Shown: positions 1-8,353 of the stretch, piece by piece | How positions within the stretch are numbered: the first letter of the stretch is position 1 | Layout of the letters: the number at the start of each line of letters is the position of its first letter | Origin: Clostridia bacterium | GTDB taxonomy: Bacteria > Bacillota > Clostridia > Oscillospirales > Acutalibacteraceae | Length of the DNA stretch: 41,953 nt | Direction of reading: 5' to 3' | Assembly: GCA_900755995.1 (NCBI GenBank) | Contig: CAAEIM010000191.1 | Span: 1 to 41,953, forward strand | Program-made: the position numbers and the translations under genes | Notes under the pieces: generated by a model | Databases searched by the model: none | What the model saw: the letters and a program-made list of their open reading frames with translations, nothing else | What the model was told of the DNA's origin: nothing

Positions 1-40
1 CCGCCATATAAAAAATCACATACTATCTCATCTCAAACGA

Positions 41-46
41 AAGGAG
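41..46 (+). promoter_or_regulatory. Shine-Dalgarno site that decides a TTG start
   Basis: AAGGAG at 41-46 sits 10 bases ahead of a TTG codon at 57. The TTG opens directly onto a basic N-terminus and signal peptide, so it is preferred to any later ATG. Confidence 0.7.
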
Positions 47-56
47 AAGTTTAATA

Positions 57-3000
57 TTGAAGAAAATTTTTAAGCGACTTACAGCTGTTGCGGTATCAAT
101 TATGACCGTAGTTACAATGCTTTCTTCTGTGGGCATTTCCGCAAGTGCGGCTACAAGGTGCGGACTTGATGAAATTGGCGGTAAGATACTGCTTGAGTCA
201 TCAAAAGAGCCTCTGCGCTTTATAGACGACCTTGTGGCATATAAATTCAAGATAAACGGAGAAACAGGTTACTGCATTGATCCGAACACAGCAGCTCAGA
301 AAACAAACGGTGAAACGCTTGAGTTTACCGACTTTACCGGAGAAACCGGCAAGGAGGTACTAAAGCTTGACCCAAGCTCAAGTAATCAGAAGGAAAAGGC
401 TCTGATAGTCGGTGTATCGGTCTTTTACGGCGGTTATGGAGATTATTTCAGCAGCTTTAAAAACGGCGGCAAGACAGCAAAGTCTATTATGGACAGCTAT
501 ATTGACAACGAGTTTTACAGCGGTCTGTTTTCAAAAATAGGCAATAAAAATGATAAGTATTATTTGTTGTCGCACTATGCATTATCTCAGCTGTACCACG
601 AGTTCATCGGTGATCCTGCTTCAAACTGGAAGGCGTGGAGCTACAGCGGCGATGTAGTTAGAATGATAGATGACATTGTAAAATTTGCAAACAGCATAGC
701 AAGCAATTCAGGCGATTATTCTGCAATAAAACGCAGTTGCCAGATGAATAACTATTATATCTGCCAGCCTAAAGGAAAAGACGGAAGTCTTTGTCAGCAT
801 CTGATTGTGCGTATTCCCAAAAAAGCAAAGCTCAGACTTCGGAAGAGTGGCAGCAACAGCACTATCAAGGATTTAACAGAGAGCAGCTCTGACAAGGACT
901 ATTTAAACTTTAGCGGTGCACAGTACACCTTGTTCAAAAAAGGCAGCAACGAAAAAATTGCAACTGCTGAGCTGAACAGAGCTGGTAATATTTCAAAAAT
1001 TCTCTATGCATATTCCAATAAGGACTGGATTAACAGAGATTATTTTGAACTAAGCGCAGGAGATTATTATCTCAAGGAAACGAAAGCTCCGTCAAACGGT
1101 TATTTTTCTTTAAATTCTGAGGAATACTCTGTAACAATAAGTGCAGAGGACTGCGAGTATGAAAGAACGCTTGATGTTCTCAAGGTTACAGATAAGGAAA
1201 TTGTTAAGCTCAAGCTTAAAAAGGTGAGCAGCAATCCCGAAATCTCAGACGGCAATGACTGTTATGACCTTGACGGTGCAGCTTTTGCGATTTTCGGTAA
1301 TGAAAGAAGTGCTTATGAATATATCGCCGATAATTCAAAAAAGAATAATATCGTCAGATATTTCATAACAGACGGTAAAGGCGATTGCAAAGCAATTTCA
1401 GAGGACGGCAACAACTGGGATTATAACTTAAACTCAGACCTTTACAAAATCACCTACAGCGATACTCTGTACGCTGTTGAGATTGAAGCACCTAAGGGCT
1501 TTAAGCTTTACAACAAGCCTGTAAAGCTTGAGCTTTCAGGAGAAACAAGCGGCGGCTATGCTGTTCTTTCTGCAACAATAGCTGATGTACCGGCAAATGA
1601 CCCAATCGGCATTAGAATTCAAAAGAAAAATTCTGTAACAGGGCAAACCACAAATATGGAAAATGCCGAGTTTACCGTATGCTACTATAAGGGTTATTAC
1701 ACTACAGCGGCACAGCTTAATTCTCTTACTCCAGAACGCAAGTGGGTGCTGAAAACTAATTCCAACGGTGAATGTCGTTTAGGAGAAGATTACCGTGCAG
1801 ACAGCGATTTTGGCGAACCGTTTTATTTTGCGGCTACAGGCAATCCTGCCCTCCCCCTTGGCACAGTAACCATCCAGGAAACCAAAGCACCTGAGGGCTT
1901 CAAAATAAATCCTGAGCTGTTTATAAGACAAATCAAGCTTGATGAGGAAACAGGATCGGTTATAACCTTTAATGAAATAGAGGTTCTCGAAGAGCCTGAG
2001 GCCCCTAAGACAGGAAAGCTTGAAATCGTAAAGTCTGCCGAGGACAGTAAGCGCTCAGACAACACAGCTAAAGACGTGTGGTTCAACATCAAGTCTGATG
2101 ATAATGTAACTAATATAAATGTAGTTACAACAGCCAAAGGACTTGACGGTACAGTGACCGTTGATAACCTACCTTTGTATAAATCAAACGGCGCACTTGT
2201 AAAATATACAATCACGGAGCTTGGCTATAAGAACGCAGACGGCACATATACTATTCCTGACAAATATATTGCTCCTGCACCGAGAACAATCACACTTGCC
2301 GAAAATAAAACCGTTTATTACTATGCAGCAAACAGACTTCAAAAGACAGCCTTAATCGTTGAGAAAGAGTCAGAGGACGGCATTGTAAGCGGCTTTTATT
2401 TCTCTGTAGTATCAGATGACGGCAAGACCAATACGGTGCTTGTGACAGGCGAGGACGGCAGAGCAGAGCTTAATAATCTTGCTGTGTACAATTCAAGCAA
2501 CAAAAAAATAAAATACACAGTTGATGAGCTTGGATTTAAAAATGCCAACGGCACATATTATTTCCCGTCAAAATACAATAAGCCTGTGGCTAAGACCGTT
2601 ACCCTCGAGGACGGCAAGGCAGTTGTTGCAAAATTCTACAATTCTCTCAAGCGTGGCAGTGTTGAGCTTACAAAGACAGACGGTGAAGGCAAGCTGCTTG
2701 AGGGTATAGAGTTTAAGCTTTACAACTCACAGGGCGTTGTAAAGCTTGTTGACAACGGCAACGGCACATATAGAGTTGCCAATGCAGATGACGCAAAGCT
2801 TGTTTCATCTCTCGTTACAGACGGCGAGGGCGGCTTCTTAGTCGAAGATCTTCTTCCGGGCGATTACTATTTTCTTGAAACAAATTCAAAAGGAAATATG
2901 CCATACGCAAATAAGATTGAATTTACTATTTCACCTGATTCGGTAAAAAAACTTAATTTGGAAATAACAGTTGAAAATAACAAGATAATCATTCCTAAAG

Positions 3001-3128
3001 CAGGCGGTACAGGCAACAACCGCAGCGTATATGTTAATACCGGTATCGCTGTCTTAGCACTTACAATTTTAGTCGGTGCTATCGGTATCGGGAAAAAGAA
3101 AAAACATCACGATAAAAAGGTTCAGTAA
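57..3128 (+). CDS. Sortase-anchored adhesin with thioester domain and SpaA/CnaB repeats
   Basis: This 1023-aa protein is a predicted cell-wall surface adhesin, probably the pilus tip. Residues 1-32 are a Sec signal peptide. The N-terminal domain carries a YCID motif (Cys73) and an ALSQL motif (Gln178), the pair expected to form the internal thioester of TED adhesins, which bind host surface amines. About six SpaA/CnaB-like beta domains follow from residue 285; several show the E-box form (LKETKAP, QETKAPEG, FLETN) that supports Lys-Asn isopeptide bonds. The C-terminus has an IPKAGG sorting-type motif, a membrane helix and a Lys/His tail. The motif differs from LPXTG (Ala for Thr), so its recognition by the adjacent class C sortase is inferred. 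The start is TTG. A terminator follows and the next gene is the backbone pilin. Confidence 0.88.
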   Translation: MKKIFKRLTAVAVSIMTVVTMLSSVGISASAATRCGLDEIGGKILLESSKEPLRFIDDLVAYKFKINGETGYCIDPNTAAQKTNGETLEFTDFTGETGKEVLKLDPSSSNQKEKALIVGVSVFYGGYGDYFSSFKNGGKTAKSIMDSYIDNEFYSGLFSKIGNKNDKYYLLSHYALSQLYHEFIGDPASNWKAWSYSGDVVRMIDDIVKFANSIASNSGDYSAIKRSCQMNNYYICQPKGKDGSLCQHLIVRIPKKAKLRLRKSGSNSTIKDLTESSSDKDYLNFSGAQYTLFKKGSNEKIATAELNRAGNISKILYAYSNKDWINRDYFELSAGDYYLKETKAPSNGYFSLNSEEYSVTISAEDCEYERTLDVLKVTDKEIVKLKLKKVSSNPEISDGNDCYDLDGAAFAIFGNERSAYEYIADNSKKNNIVRYFITDGKGDCKAISEDGNNWDYNLNSDLYKITYSDTLYAVEIEAPKGFKLYNKPVKLELSGETSGGYAVLSATIADVPANDPIGIRIQKKNSVTGQTTNMENAEFTVCYYKGYYTTAAQLNSLTPERKWVLKTNSNGECRLGEDYRADSDFGEPFYFAATGNPALPLGTVTIQETKAPEGFKINPELFIRQIKLDEETGSVITFNEIEVLEEPEAPKTGKLEIVKSAEDSKRSDNTAKDVWFNIKSDDNVTNINVVTTAKGLDGTVTVDNLPLYKSNGALVKYTITELGYKNADGTYTIPDKYIAPAPRTITLAENKTVYYYAANRLQKTALIVEKESEDGIVSGFYFSVVSDDGKTNTVLVTGEDGRAELNNLAVYNSSNKKIKYTVDELGFKNANGTYYFPSKYNKPVAKTVTLEDGKAVVAKFYNSLKRGSVELTKTDGEGKLLEGIEFKLYNSQGVVKLVDNGNGTYRVANADDAKLVSSLVTDGEGGFLVEDLLPGDYYFLETNSKGNMPYANKIEFTISPDSVKKLNLEITVENNKIIIPKAGGTGNNRSVYVNTGIAVLALTILVGAIGIGKKKKHHDKKVQ

Positions 3129-3148
3129 TTGTCAGCTGAACCCTTTTT
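3114..3148 (+). terminator. Rho-independent terminator after adhesin gene
   Basis: Stem GGTTCAG (3119-3125) pairs with CTGAACC (3136-3142), is flanked by an A-run and followed by CTTTTT. It overlaps the stop codon of the adhesin gene. A weak promoter-like pair, TTGTCA (3129-3134) and TATATT (3152-3157) with 17-base spacing, overlaps it and would start a transcript inside the palindrome at 3163. Confidence 0.7.
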
Positions 3149-3162
3149 ATATATATTAAAAT

Positions 3163-3177
3163 CGGACAAATTGTCCG
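3163..3177. repeat. Element-wide palindrome copy 1 (upstream of pilin)
   Basis: CGGACAAATTGTCCG, a perfect 7-bp-arm palindrome around a central A, 7 bases upstream of AAGGAGG and 21 bases ahead of the pilin ATG. The same sequence recurs across the window ahead of other genes. It could be a DNA operator or, as RNA, a five-base-pair hairpin with a five-base loop. Confidence 0.85.
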
Positions 3178-3198
3178 AAAATTCAAGGAGGAATTTTT

Positions 3199-4707
3199 AT
3201 GACAAAATCAATCACAAGCAAAATCTTAGCAACAGTAATGCTCTTGACATTACTCTTTGCCGCAATCCCGACAGCCTCAGCTGCCACTGTTGATGTGCTG
3301 AAAACAAATCAGAAGGTATCTATCAGCGTTAAGTGCGACAAGCCGGGCTACACATTTGAAATGTTTAAGGTAGCAAACCTGACAAGCACAGAAGCTAATC
3401 CGTACAAGACAGAGTATATCTCACTTGTTCCTGAAATCAGTGCAGAAATTCTCGCAGGTGACTCACAGAACGCTCTCAGCAAGCTTGATAAGGTTAAGAC
3501 TTTGCCTGCAACGGCTGTTTCACAGGGTACATTTGCTTCAACAGCAACAAGTACAAGCAAGAATTTCACAAACCTTGACCAGGGTATTTACTACATCAGA
3601 TGCATTAAATATCCTGCAAACGTAACAAGCGTTACAAATTCAATTATCGCCCTTCCCTACTTCAACAACGGTAAATGGGTGTACAGCTATCCTTCAATTA
3701 ACCTTGCTGCAAAGGTTGCAGACACAACGGTTATAACTGAAAAGAGCATTACCAACAGCACTAAGAACAACAAAAACTATACAGATGTCAGCCTTGGCGA
3801 CAAAGTAGATTTTAAACTTGAAAATACTACCGCAGGTTCAGAGCAGATTAAGCTCAAAACATACGCTGTATATGATGATATGAGCGCAGGTCTTACTCTT
3901 GATAAAAATTCCTTTGTTGTAACTCTTGCAGACAGTAAAAAAGAAGCTTTAGCTACACTCAAAAAAGATACTGATTACAAAATAAACATCACAAGTGAAG
4001 CCGAAGGTGAACATACAACCTTCAATGTTGCTCTTACACCTGCATATCTTGCAAAATCAGACTTCTATGCAGCCGAGGCAAAATATTTAATTGTAACTTA
4101 CTCAGCAAAGCTTAACAGTTACGCAGTAAGAGGTTCTGAGGGCAACCCTAACGAAGACGTAAAGCTTGAATACGGAAACGATTCAGCTGTAGATCACGTA
4201 GACGGCAATGAGGTAGATGTTTACACATACGGTATCGGCGTAATTAAGCAGGATGAAGCAGGAACCACGCTCAGAGGCGCTAAATTTGAACTTTACAAAA
4301 CACTTGCAGACGCTGAAAGCAAGACAAATGCAATTGGATCCGGTACATCAGACATAAACGGTTATGTTACTTTTAAAAACGCAGACGGCGAAGTACTCAA
4401 GCTTGCAAGCGGCACTTACTACATTTTAGAAACAGCTGCTCCTGCAGGCTACAGTGTTTACGGCAGCGTAATTACTGCAGAAATTCCTGTTACATACAAT
4501 TCTGTATTCACCAAAGGCACTTGGGTACAGAACGCACCAAACAGAGGAGTTTTAAATATCACAGTAACAGATACACTTGTATTCTTTCCAAAGACAGGCG
4601 GCTATGTAGGCTTTATCAGAACTGCAGGCTTTGCTTTCATCGGACTTACAGTTGTATTGGCATCAGCATATCTCATCAGAAGAAAGTCAGCTAAAACAAC
4701 AAAATAA
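3199..4707 (+). CDS. Backbone pilin with FPKTGG sorting signal
   Basis: This 502-aa protein resembles SpaA-type major pilins of Gram-positive sortase-assembled fimbriae. It has a signal peptide (about 1-28), an N-terminal domain, a fimbrial isopeptide-forming middle domain (near residues 180-350, with TDVSLGDKVDFKL), and a C-terminal SpaA/CnaB domain with the E-box YYILETAAPAGY. FPKTGG, a hydrophobic helix and RRKSAKTTK form the sorting signal. A YPSINLAAKV segment at about 165-175 may hold the pilin-motif lysine used for polymerisation, but the match to WxxxVxVYPK is loose. The ATG has a strong AAGGAGG. A strong hairpin and the class C sortase follow, as in known pilus islands. Confidence 0.9.
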   Translation: MTKSITSKILATVMLLTLLFAAIPTASAATVDVLKTNQKVSISVKCDKPGYTFEMFKVANLTSTEANPYKTEYISLVPEISAEILAGDSQNALSKLDKVKTLPATAVSQGTFASTATSTSKNFTNLDQGIYYIRCIKYPANVTSVTNSIIALPYFNNGKWVYSYPSINLAAKVADTTVITEKSITNSTKNNKNYTDVSLGDKVDFKLENTTAGSEQIKLKTYAVYDDMSAGLTLDKNSFVVTLADSKKEALATLKKDTDYKINITSEAEGEHTTFNVALTPAYLAKSDFYAAEAKYLIVTYSAKLNSYAVRGSEGNPNEDVKLEYGNDSAVDHVDGNEVDVYTYGIGVIKQDEAGTTLRGAKFELYKTLADAESKTNAIGSGTSDINGYVTFKNADGEVLKLASGTYYILETAAPAGYSVYGSVITAEIPVTYNSVFTKGTWVQNAPNRGVLNITVTDTLVFFPKTGGYVGFIRTAGFAFIGLTVVLASAYLIRRKSAKTTK

Positions 4708-4717
4708 TCTAACATTA

Positions 4718-4746
4718 AGAGCTGCCGAATAAACCTCGGCAGCTCT
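4718..4746 (+). terminator. Strong hairpin between pilin and sortase
   Basis: AGAGCTGCCGA (4718-4728) pairs perfectly with TCGGCAGCTCT (4736-4746) over a 7-base loop. The T-run after it is weak (GCTATTT), so it may be a partial terminator or an mRNA-stabilising element that sets a high pilin to sortase ratio. It ends 13 bases before the sortase ATG. Confidence 0.65.
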
Positions 4747-4759
4747 GCTATTTAAAAAT

Positions 4760-5671
4760 ATGAAAACTAAAATATTTTTTATTACACTCGGAATATTTGC
4801 TATTTTGGGATTGAGCCTTGTTATATATCCGTCAATCCTGGATTACATTAACAGCAAAAATAATACTGCTATAGTCAAAAGCTACAGCGAAAGCACGCAA
4901 ACGTTATCAAACGATGAAATAAATAACGAGCTTGAAAAGGCTCGAACCTTCAATGAGTTTCTTGCTAAAAGCTCATTGACCGATGAAGAAGAAAACGATT
5001 ACAAAGCAGTAATGGCATCCTACCCCGATATATTGAATTTTGATGATGTTATCTGCTCGATTGAAATACCAAAAATAAATGTTAATTTACCGATTTATCA
5101 CGGCGGCAGCGAGGAAGAAAATGACGAAAAACTAAAAAAAGGCTGCGTACATTTGAGAAATACTTCTCTGCCCATTGGCGGCGAAAGCACACACTCGGTT
5201 ATATCAGCTCATTCCGGTTATCCTGATCAAGTGTTTTTTGATAACTTAGAAGATTTGGAAATCGGAGATAAATTTACAATTCATATGTTAGACAAAACTC
5301 TTACATATCAAGTATGTGAGATAAATGTAGTTGACCCTGACGATTCGTCTAAGCTTAAAATTGAAAACGGAAAGGACTGTGTAACACTTGTGACCTGCTA
5401 TCCGTATTCAATCAACACTCACCGACTTTGTGTACGTGGTGAGAGAGCGGAAAACGACGAATTAACAACTGTTGCAACGGTCGATGAAGGGACTGATGGT
5501 AAAGAAGCCCCTCATACCTGGTGGGACTTGGTTTATTTCTCTGCACTCCTTATCTTACCTATGCTTGTAATTTATGTATATACCGGTACTCCATTTTATC
5601 CTTTTAAAGTAATTGCAAAATGGTTTATTAAAAAGATTAAATGGTTTTATAACTTGTTAAAAAAGATTTAG
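4760..5671 (+). CDS. Class C (pilin-polymerising) sortase
   Basis: This 303-aa membrane transpeptidase is expected to join pilin subunits between the sorting-motif Thr and a pilin lysine. An N-terminal membrane helix (about 5-27) and a C-terminal one (about 253-275) give the two-anchor layout usual for class C. The catalytic triad is visible: His151 in SAHSG, Cys213 in TLVTCYPY and Arg222 in NTHRL. Gene order adhesin-pilin-sortase supports the role. The ATG has no recognisable Shine-Dalgarno sequence and follows a strong hairpin, so translation is probably weak or coupled. The 3' end overlaps a convergent gene by 15 bases. Confidence 0.93.
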   Translation: MKTKIFFITLGIFAILGLSLVIYPSILDYINSKNNTAIVKSYSESTQTLSNDEINNELEKARTFNEFLAKSSLTDEEENDYKAVMASYPDILNFDDVICSIEIPKINVNLPIYHGGSEEENDEKLKKGCVHLRNTSLPIGGESTHSVISAHSGYPDQVFFDNLEDLEIGDKFTIHMLDKTLTYQVCEINVVDPDDSSKLKIENGKDCVTLVTCYPYSINTHRLCVRGERAENDELTTVATVDEGTDGKEAPHTWWDLVYFSALLILPMLVIYVYTGTPFYPFKVIAKWFIKKIKWFYNLLKKI

Positions 5672-6337
5672 TACATATTGAATTAGAATTTTCACAAAAC
5701 CACTCGACAACAAAAATGATATTATAAGATATATATAATATTTGTGTTTATCATCAAAATGTTCTAAATCAATACAACAATTAAGGCTTTTTTCCTGTTC
5801 TAATAAATATTTAGATGTGTATAAAAAAGTAATTGACAGCACAAAAACGGTAATGGCATCAATAATTGTAAAAACAGCAGAGCCTAAATTATCAGATAGG
5901 AATATAAACATCTCTATTGATATTTTATATTCACTTAGTTTAGTTATAAAAGTGTTCATCTTATCACTATAATCTTTGATAATTATACTAATGTATAGTG
6001 ATTGAAACTCAAATAATGAAGTAGAAACTACGGTCGCAAAAGGAAGCATTATTTCCTTCGCTGTAGTTTTTCTTTCTTCTACCTTATTCAAAATTATTAT
6101 AATTAACACAAATAAAAATTCCGATATCAATATAGAAAAGTTATAGCATAGCATAAGCTTATTGGTAATTAATATAATCTGTTGAATAAAAAGAACCGGC
6201 AATATACAAAGGGACAATCCCTTGAACATAGATATAATGCCATTTTTTCTTAAATTCTGACTGATAGATAACAGATTTGAAGCAACACCTATAATAGTGG
6301 CAAGGAGTGTTAAGGTTTGAATATTAAAATTCTCCAT
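5657..6337 (-). CDS. Hypothetical polytopic membrane protein
   Basis: This 226-aa protein is the only substantial minus-strand gene inside the element. It has about six hydrophobic segments, including ones starting near residues 9, 40, 70 and 195, and no family motif that I recognise. The ATG at 6337 is preceded on its own strand by AGAGAGGA, which supports translation. It is very AT-rich. It converges on the sortase gene with a 15-base overlap and diverges from the small plus-strand gene at 6500. Being a single inward-facing gene in a plus-strand array, it could be an independently acquired cargo gene such as an immunity or exclusion protein, but nothing in the sequence shows this. Confidence 0.6.
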   Translation of the reverse strand: MENFNIQTLTLLATIIGVASNLLSISQNLRKNGIISMFKGLSLCILPVLFIQQIILITNKLMLCYNFSILISEFLFVLIIIILNKVEERKTTAKEIMLPFATVVSTSLFEFQSLYISIIIKDYSDKMNTFITKLSEYKISIEMFIFLSDNLGSAVFTIIDAITVFVLSITFLYTSKYLLEQEKSLNCCIDLEHFDDKHKYYIYLIISFLLSSGFVKILIQYVLNLF

Positions 6338-6499
6338 ATGTATTTGTTCCTCTCTAATAACGATTTTTTAGATATGATACACAATTGTCTTGTATTCATC
6401 TTAATATCATTAATTATATTATATTTATTTTTTGTATACAATGCTTTTAAAAAATACGGAGAGGAAACCGAACATAAAAAGTACAAAGGAGGTACTGAG

Positions 6500-6739
6500 A
6501 TGGCAAAAAAATGCAAAATCGGAGATAGAGTTTATCTCATAGATAATTTAGGTGACGGCGAGATTTTGATTTGCACTGACATTGTTACGGCTATACTGAT
6601 TGAAAAGGATTTAGTTAGCGTAAGATGTAAAACATCGGGCAACGAATTTTGGGCTTTAGGTCAGAACGCCTTTTTCGATGAAAAAGAACTTAACGAGAGG
6701 TTAAATAATAAAAGGAATAAAGAAAATGAAAAAATTTAA
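6500..6739 (+). CDS. Small hypothetical protein (start by AAAGGAGG)
   Basis: A 79-aa soluble protein begins MAKKCKIGDRVYL. The frame is open further upstream to 6317, but AAAGGAGG at 6485-6492 places the start at ATG 6500. The upstream extension would encode one membrane helix from ATG 6374 without a ribosome site, so I treat it as non-coding or at most an alternative form. The body looks like a small beta-rich domain (KIGDRVYLIDNLGDGEI) and the C-terminus is basic and helical. It overlaps the GH25 gene by 14 bases, so the two are probably co-translated. Function unknown. Confidence 0.65.
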   Translation: MAKKCKIGDRVYLIDNLGDGEILICTDIVTAILIEKDLVSVRCKTSGNEFWALGQNAFFDEKELNERLNNKRNKENEKI

Positions 6740-7808
6740 AAATATTATTACAGCTATAATAGTAAGCGCTTTCATTTTATGCTGTAGCGTATCTGCATTT
6801 GCCGCAAGCTATGATATTAACAATGACAACGATGTCAATATAAATGATGTTACATATTTACAAACAAGGCTTTCAGAAAATGATACAAGCAGTAATCTTG
6901 ACCTTAACGGTGACGGTGCAGTCAATGTAAATGATGTATCGTTCCTGCAATTCGAAATAAGCAAAAGCAGCATAGAAAATAATACTCATATCAGTGTGAC
7001 GACAAATGAATACAGTAAAAACGTCGGAGATACCTTTAGTATTTCTGTTCATACAAATAACAATGTAAATGAAATGAATTTCTCAACCTCTGACGGCTCA
7101 GTTGCAAAAATCATTTCAACTGATAAGCATAATGCAGAAATCAAAGCCAATAAAGTTGGTACTACGACAATTACAATTAAGCAATGCAAAGAAACGCTGA
7201 CTGTAAAAATCAAGGTTGAAAAATCTCGCTGCATTGATATTTCAGAATGGAACGGTGATATAAATTTTGACCGGGTGAAAAAATCAGGCATTAGCGGCGT
7301 TATAATTCGTGCCGGATATGGCAAAGACGATAATCAAGAAGATGAAAAATTTCAGGAATATTACAGACAAGCAAAAGCCGCAGGTCTTAATGTCGGCGCA
7401 TATTGGTACAGCTATGCAACATCTGTTGAAGCTGCAAAAGCGGAAGTAAAAAACTGTATGAAAACAATAGGGGGCAAGCAATTTGACTTGCCTGTTTTTT
7501 ATGATGTTGAAGAGTACAGAATGGCAGTTTTGCCACGCAGGACTCTGACAGATATTATTTCTGCTTTTTGTGATGGCATAAAAAATAATGGCTTTGAGTC
7601 GGGATTGTACTCTGCAAAATCAATGCTTATGGACAGTGCCTATCCTGATGAGCTGTCTTCAAAATATTTGATATGGCTTGCCGCACCAAATAATTCATAC
7701 GATGAACTTCCGTCATTCGTTGACATTCACCAGTACAGTTGGAACGGTCGGGTTGATGGGATTTATGAAAAGGTCGATATGAATTACATATATAACCTTA
7801 ACTCATAA
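6726..7808 (+). CDS. Secreted GH25 muramidase with N-terminal dockerin
   Basis: This 360-aa exported protein probably opens peptidoglycan during transfer. Residues 1-27 are a signal peptide. Residues 28-83 contain two calcium-binding dockerin repeats, each with a D-x-N-x-D-x-x-V-N-x-x-D-V pattern (DINNDNDVNINDV and DLNGDGAVNVNDV), so the protein could dock on a cohesin. Residues about 90-160 form a Big_2-like Ig domain. Residues about 165-360 are a GH25 domain with CIDISEWNGDI at its start and the acidic active-site motif YDVEEY. Conjugative elements of Firmicutes usually carry a CHAP or NlpC/P60 hydrolase; none is seen here, so this enzyme may fill that role. The dockerin is unusual in this setting. 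Confidence 0.9.
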   Translation: MKKFKNIITAIIVSAFILCCSVSAFAASYDINNDNDVNINDVTYLQTRLSENDTSSNLDLNGDGAVNVNDVSFLQFEISKSSIENNTHISVTTNEYSKNVGDTFSISVHTNNNVNEMNFSTSDGSVAKIISTDKHNAEIKANKVGTTTITIKQCKETLTVKIKVEKSRCIDISEWNGDINFDRVKKSGISGVIIRAGYGKDDNQEDEKFQEYYRQAKAAGLNVGAYWYSYATSVEAAKAEVKNCMKTIGGKQFDLPVFYDVEEYRMAVLPRRTLTDIISAFCDGIKNNGFESGLYSAKSMLMDSAYPDELSSKYLIWLAAPNNSYDELPSFVDIHQYSWNGRVDGIYEKVDMNYIYNLNS

Positions 7809-7829
7809 TTCAAAACGGAGGTATATAAA

Positions 7830-8096
7830 ATGAAAATAACTACATCCGAAAAACTTGAAAAAACAATTTCAGATATTGAAAATACAAAAGCTGAAATTGA
7901 AAAATGCAAAACTAAAATGAAAAAATTATCTCTGCAAAAAAAGAAGCTTGAACAGCAGATTGAAAAAGAAAAACATAACGAGCTTTGCTCGGTTTTGTCA
8001 GACTACGGAATTAAATCCGTAGATGACTTTCAGGAATTTTTAGAAAAATATTCTGAGGAAACGAAACCGTCAGAAAACACAAATAATGAAATTTGA
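7830..8096 (+). CDS. Small coiled-coil protein, DUF4315-like
   Basis: An 88-aa highly charged protein with a continuous coiled coil at residues about 8-52 (repeated Lys/Glu/Gln heptads), then a short globular tail (VLSDYGIKSVDDFQEFL). The size, the LEKTISDIENTKAEIEKCK pattern and the position just before the mobilisation genes resemble the DUF4315 proteins of Firmicute conjugative transposons, whose function is not known. ATG 7830 has a GGAGG site. It is the last gene before the putative oriT. Confidence 0.65.
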   Translation: MKITTSEKLEKTISDIENTKAEIEKCKTKMKKLSLQKKKLEQQIEKEKHNELCSVLSDYGIKSVDDFQEFLEKYSEETKPSENTNNEI

Positions 8097-8159
8097 TTAA
8101 AAAGCAAATTTCAGCTTATACAGAAAAAGTTTCTTCTTCTGTTGGTGAGCGTAAGCGAT

Positions 8160-8185
8160 TTAGTTTTTTGTAAACAAAAAACTAA
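8160..8185. repeat. oriT inverted repeat 1
   Basis: TTAGTTTTTTGT and ACAAAAAACTAA are perfect 12-bp arms separated by AA. Confidence 0.8.
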
Positions 8186-8214
8186 GGGGTTTCAGGGGAC
8201 TTCACCTGACCAGC

Positions 8215-8253
8215 GATTTGTACGCACAAATCGGATTTTGTGCGTACAAAATC
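8215..8253. repeat. oriT inverted repeats 2a/2b (alternative cruciforms)
   Basis: GATTTGT/ACAAATC (8215-8232) and GATTTTGT/ACAAAATC (8234-8253) each form a hairpin with a four-base loop (ACGC and GCGT). The two halves are also mutually complementary: TTTGTACGCACAAA at 8217-8230 pairs with TTTGTGCGTACAAA at 8237-8250. Two exclusive folds are therefore possible. Confidence 0.8.
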
Positions 8254-8262
8254 TGTGCTGGC

Positions 8263-8293
8263 ACATCATCATTTCGTGCCGAAATGATGATGT
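8263..8293. repeat. oriT inverted repeat 3
   Basis: ACATCATCATTTCG and CGAAATGATGATGT, perfect 14-bp arms around TGC. Confidence 0.8.
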
Positions 8294-8353
8294 AAAACCC
8301 TGCAGAAAAGAAAATCCGGATTTGGTGCAAATTCGCAATTTTGGAGGTGCAAA

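Larger units (their letters stand above)
8097..8353. other. Candidate origin of transfer (oriT) with nested inverted repeats
   Basis: This 257-base gap directly precedes the mobC-like and relaxase genes, the usual oriT position. It holds a 12-bp-arm repeat (8160-8171 with 8174-8185), an imperfect hairpin near 8191-8209, two small palindromes at 8215-8232 and 8234-8253 that together also form a 14-bp-arm repeat (8217-8230 with 8237-8250), and a perfect 14-bp-arm repeat (8263-8276 with 8280-8293). Such density fits relaxosome binding and a nick site. The nick position cannot be named from sequence. A 71-codon open frame crosses the region but shows no protein-like character. Confidence 0.65.

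Noticed and set aside
1823..2215. 130-codon minus-strand frame within the adhesin gene
   Set aside because: Shadow of the SpaA-repeat coding frame; no start signals or domains.
6317..6499. N-terminal extension of the small gene at 6500
   Set aside because: AAAGGAGG directly before ATG 6500 and overlap with the divergent gene's leader favour the shorter form.
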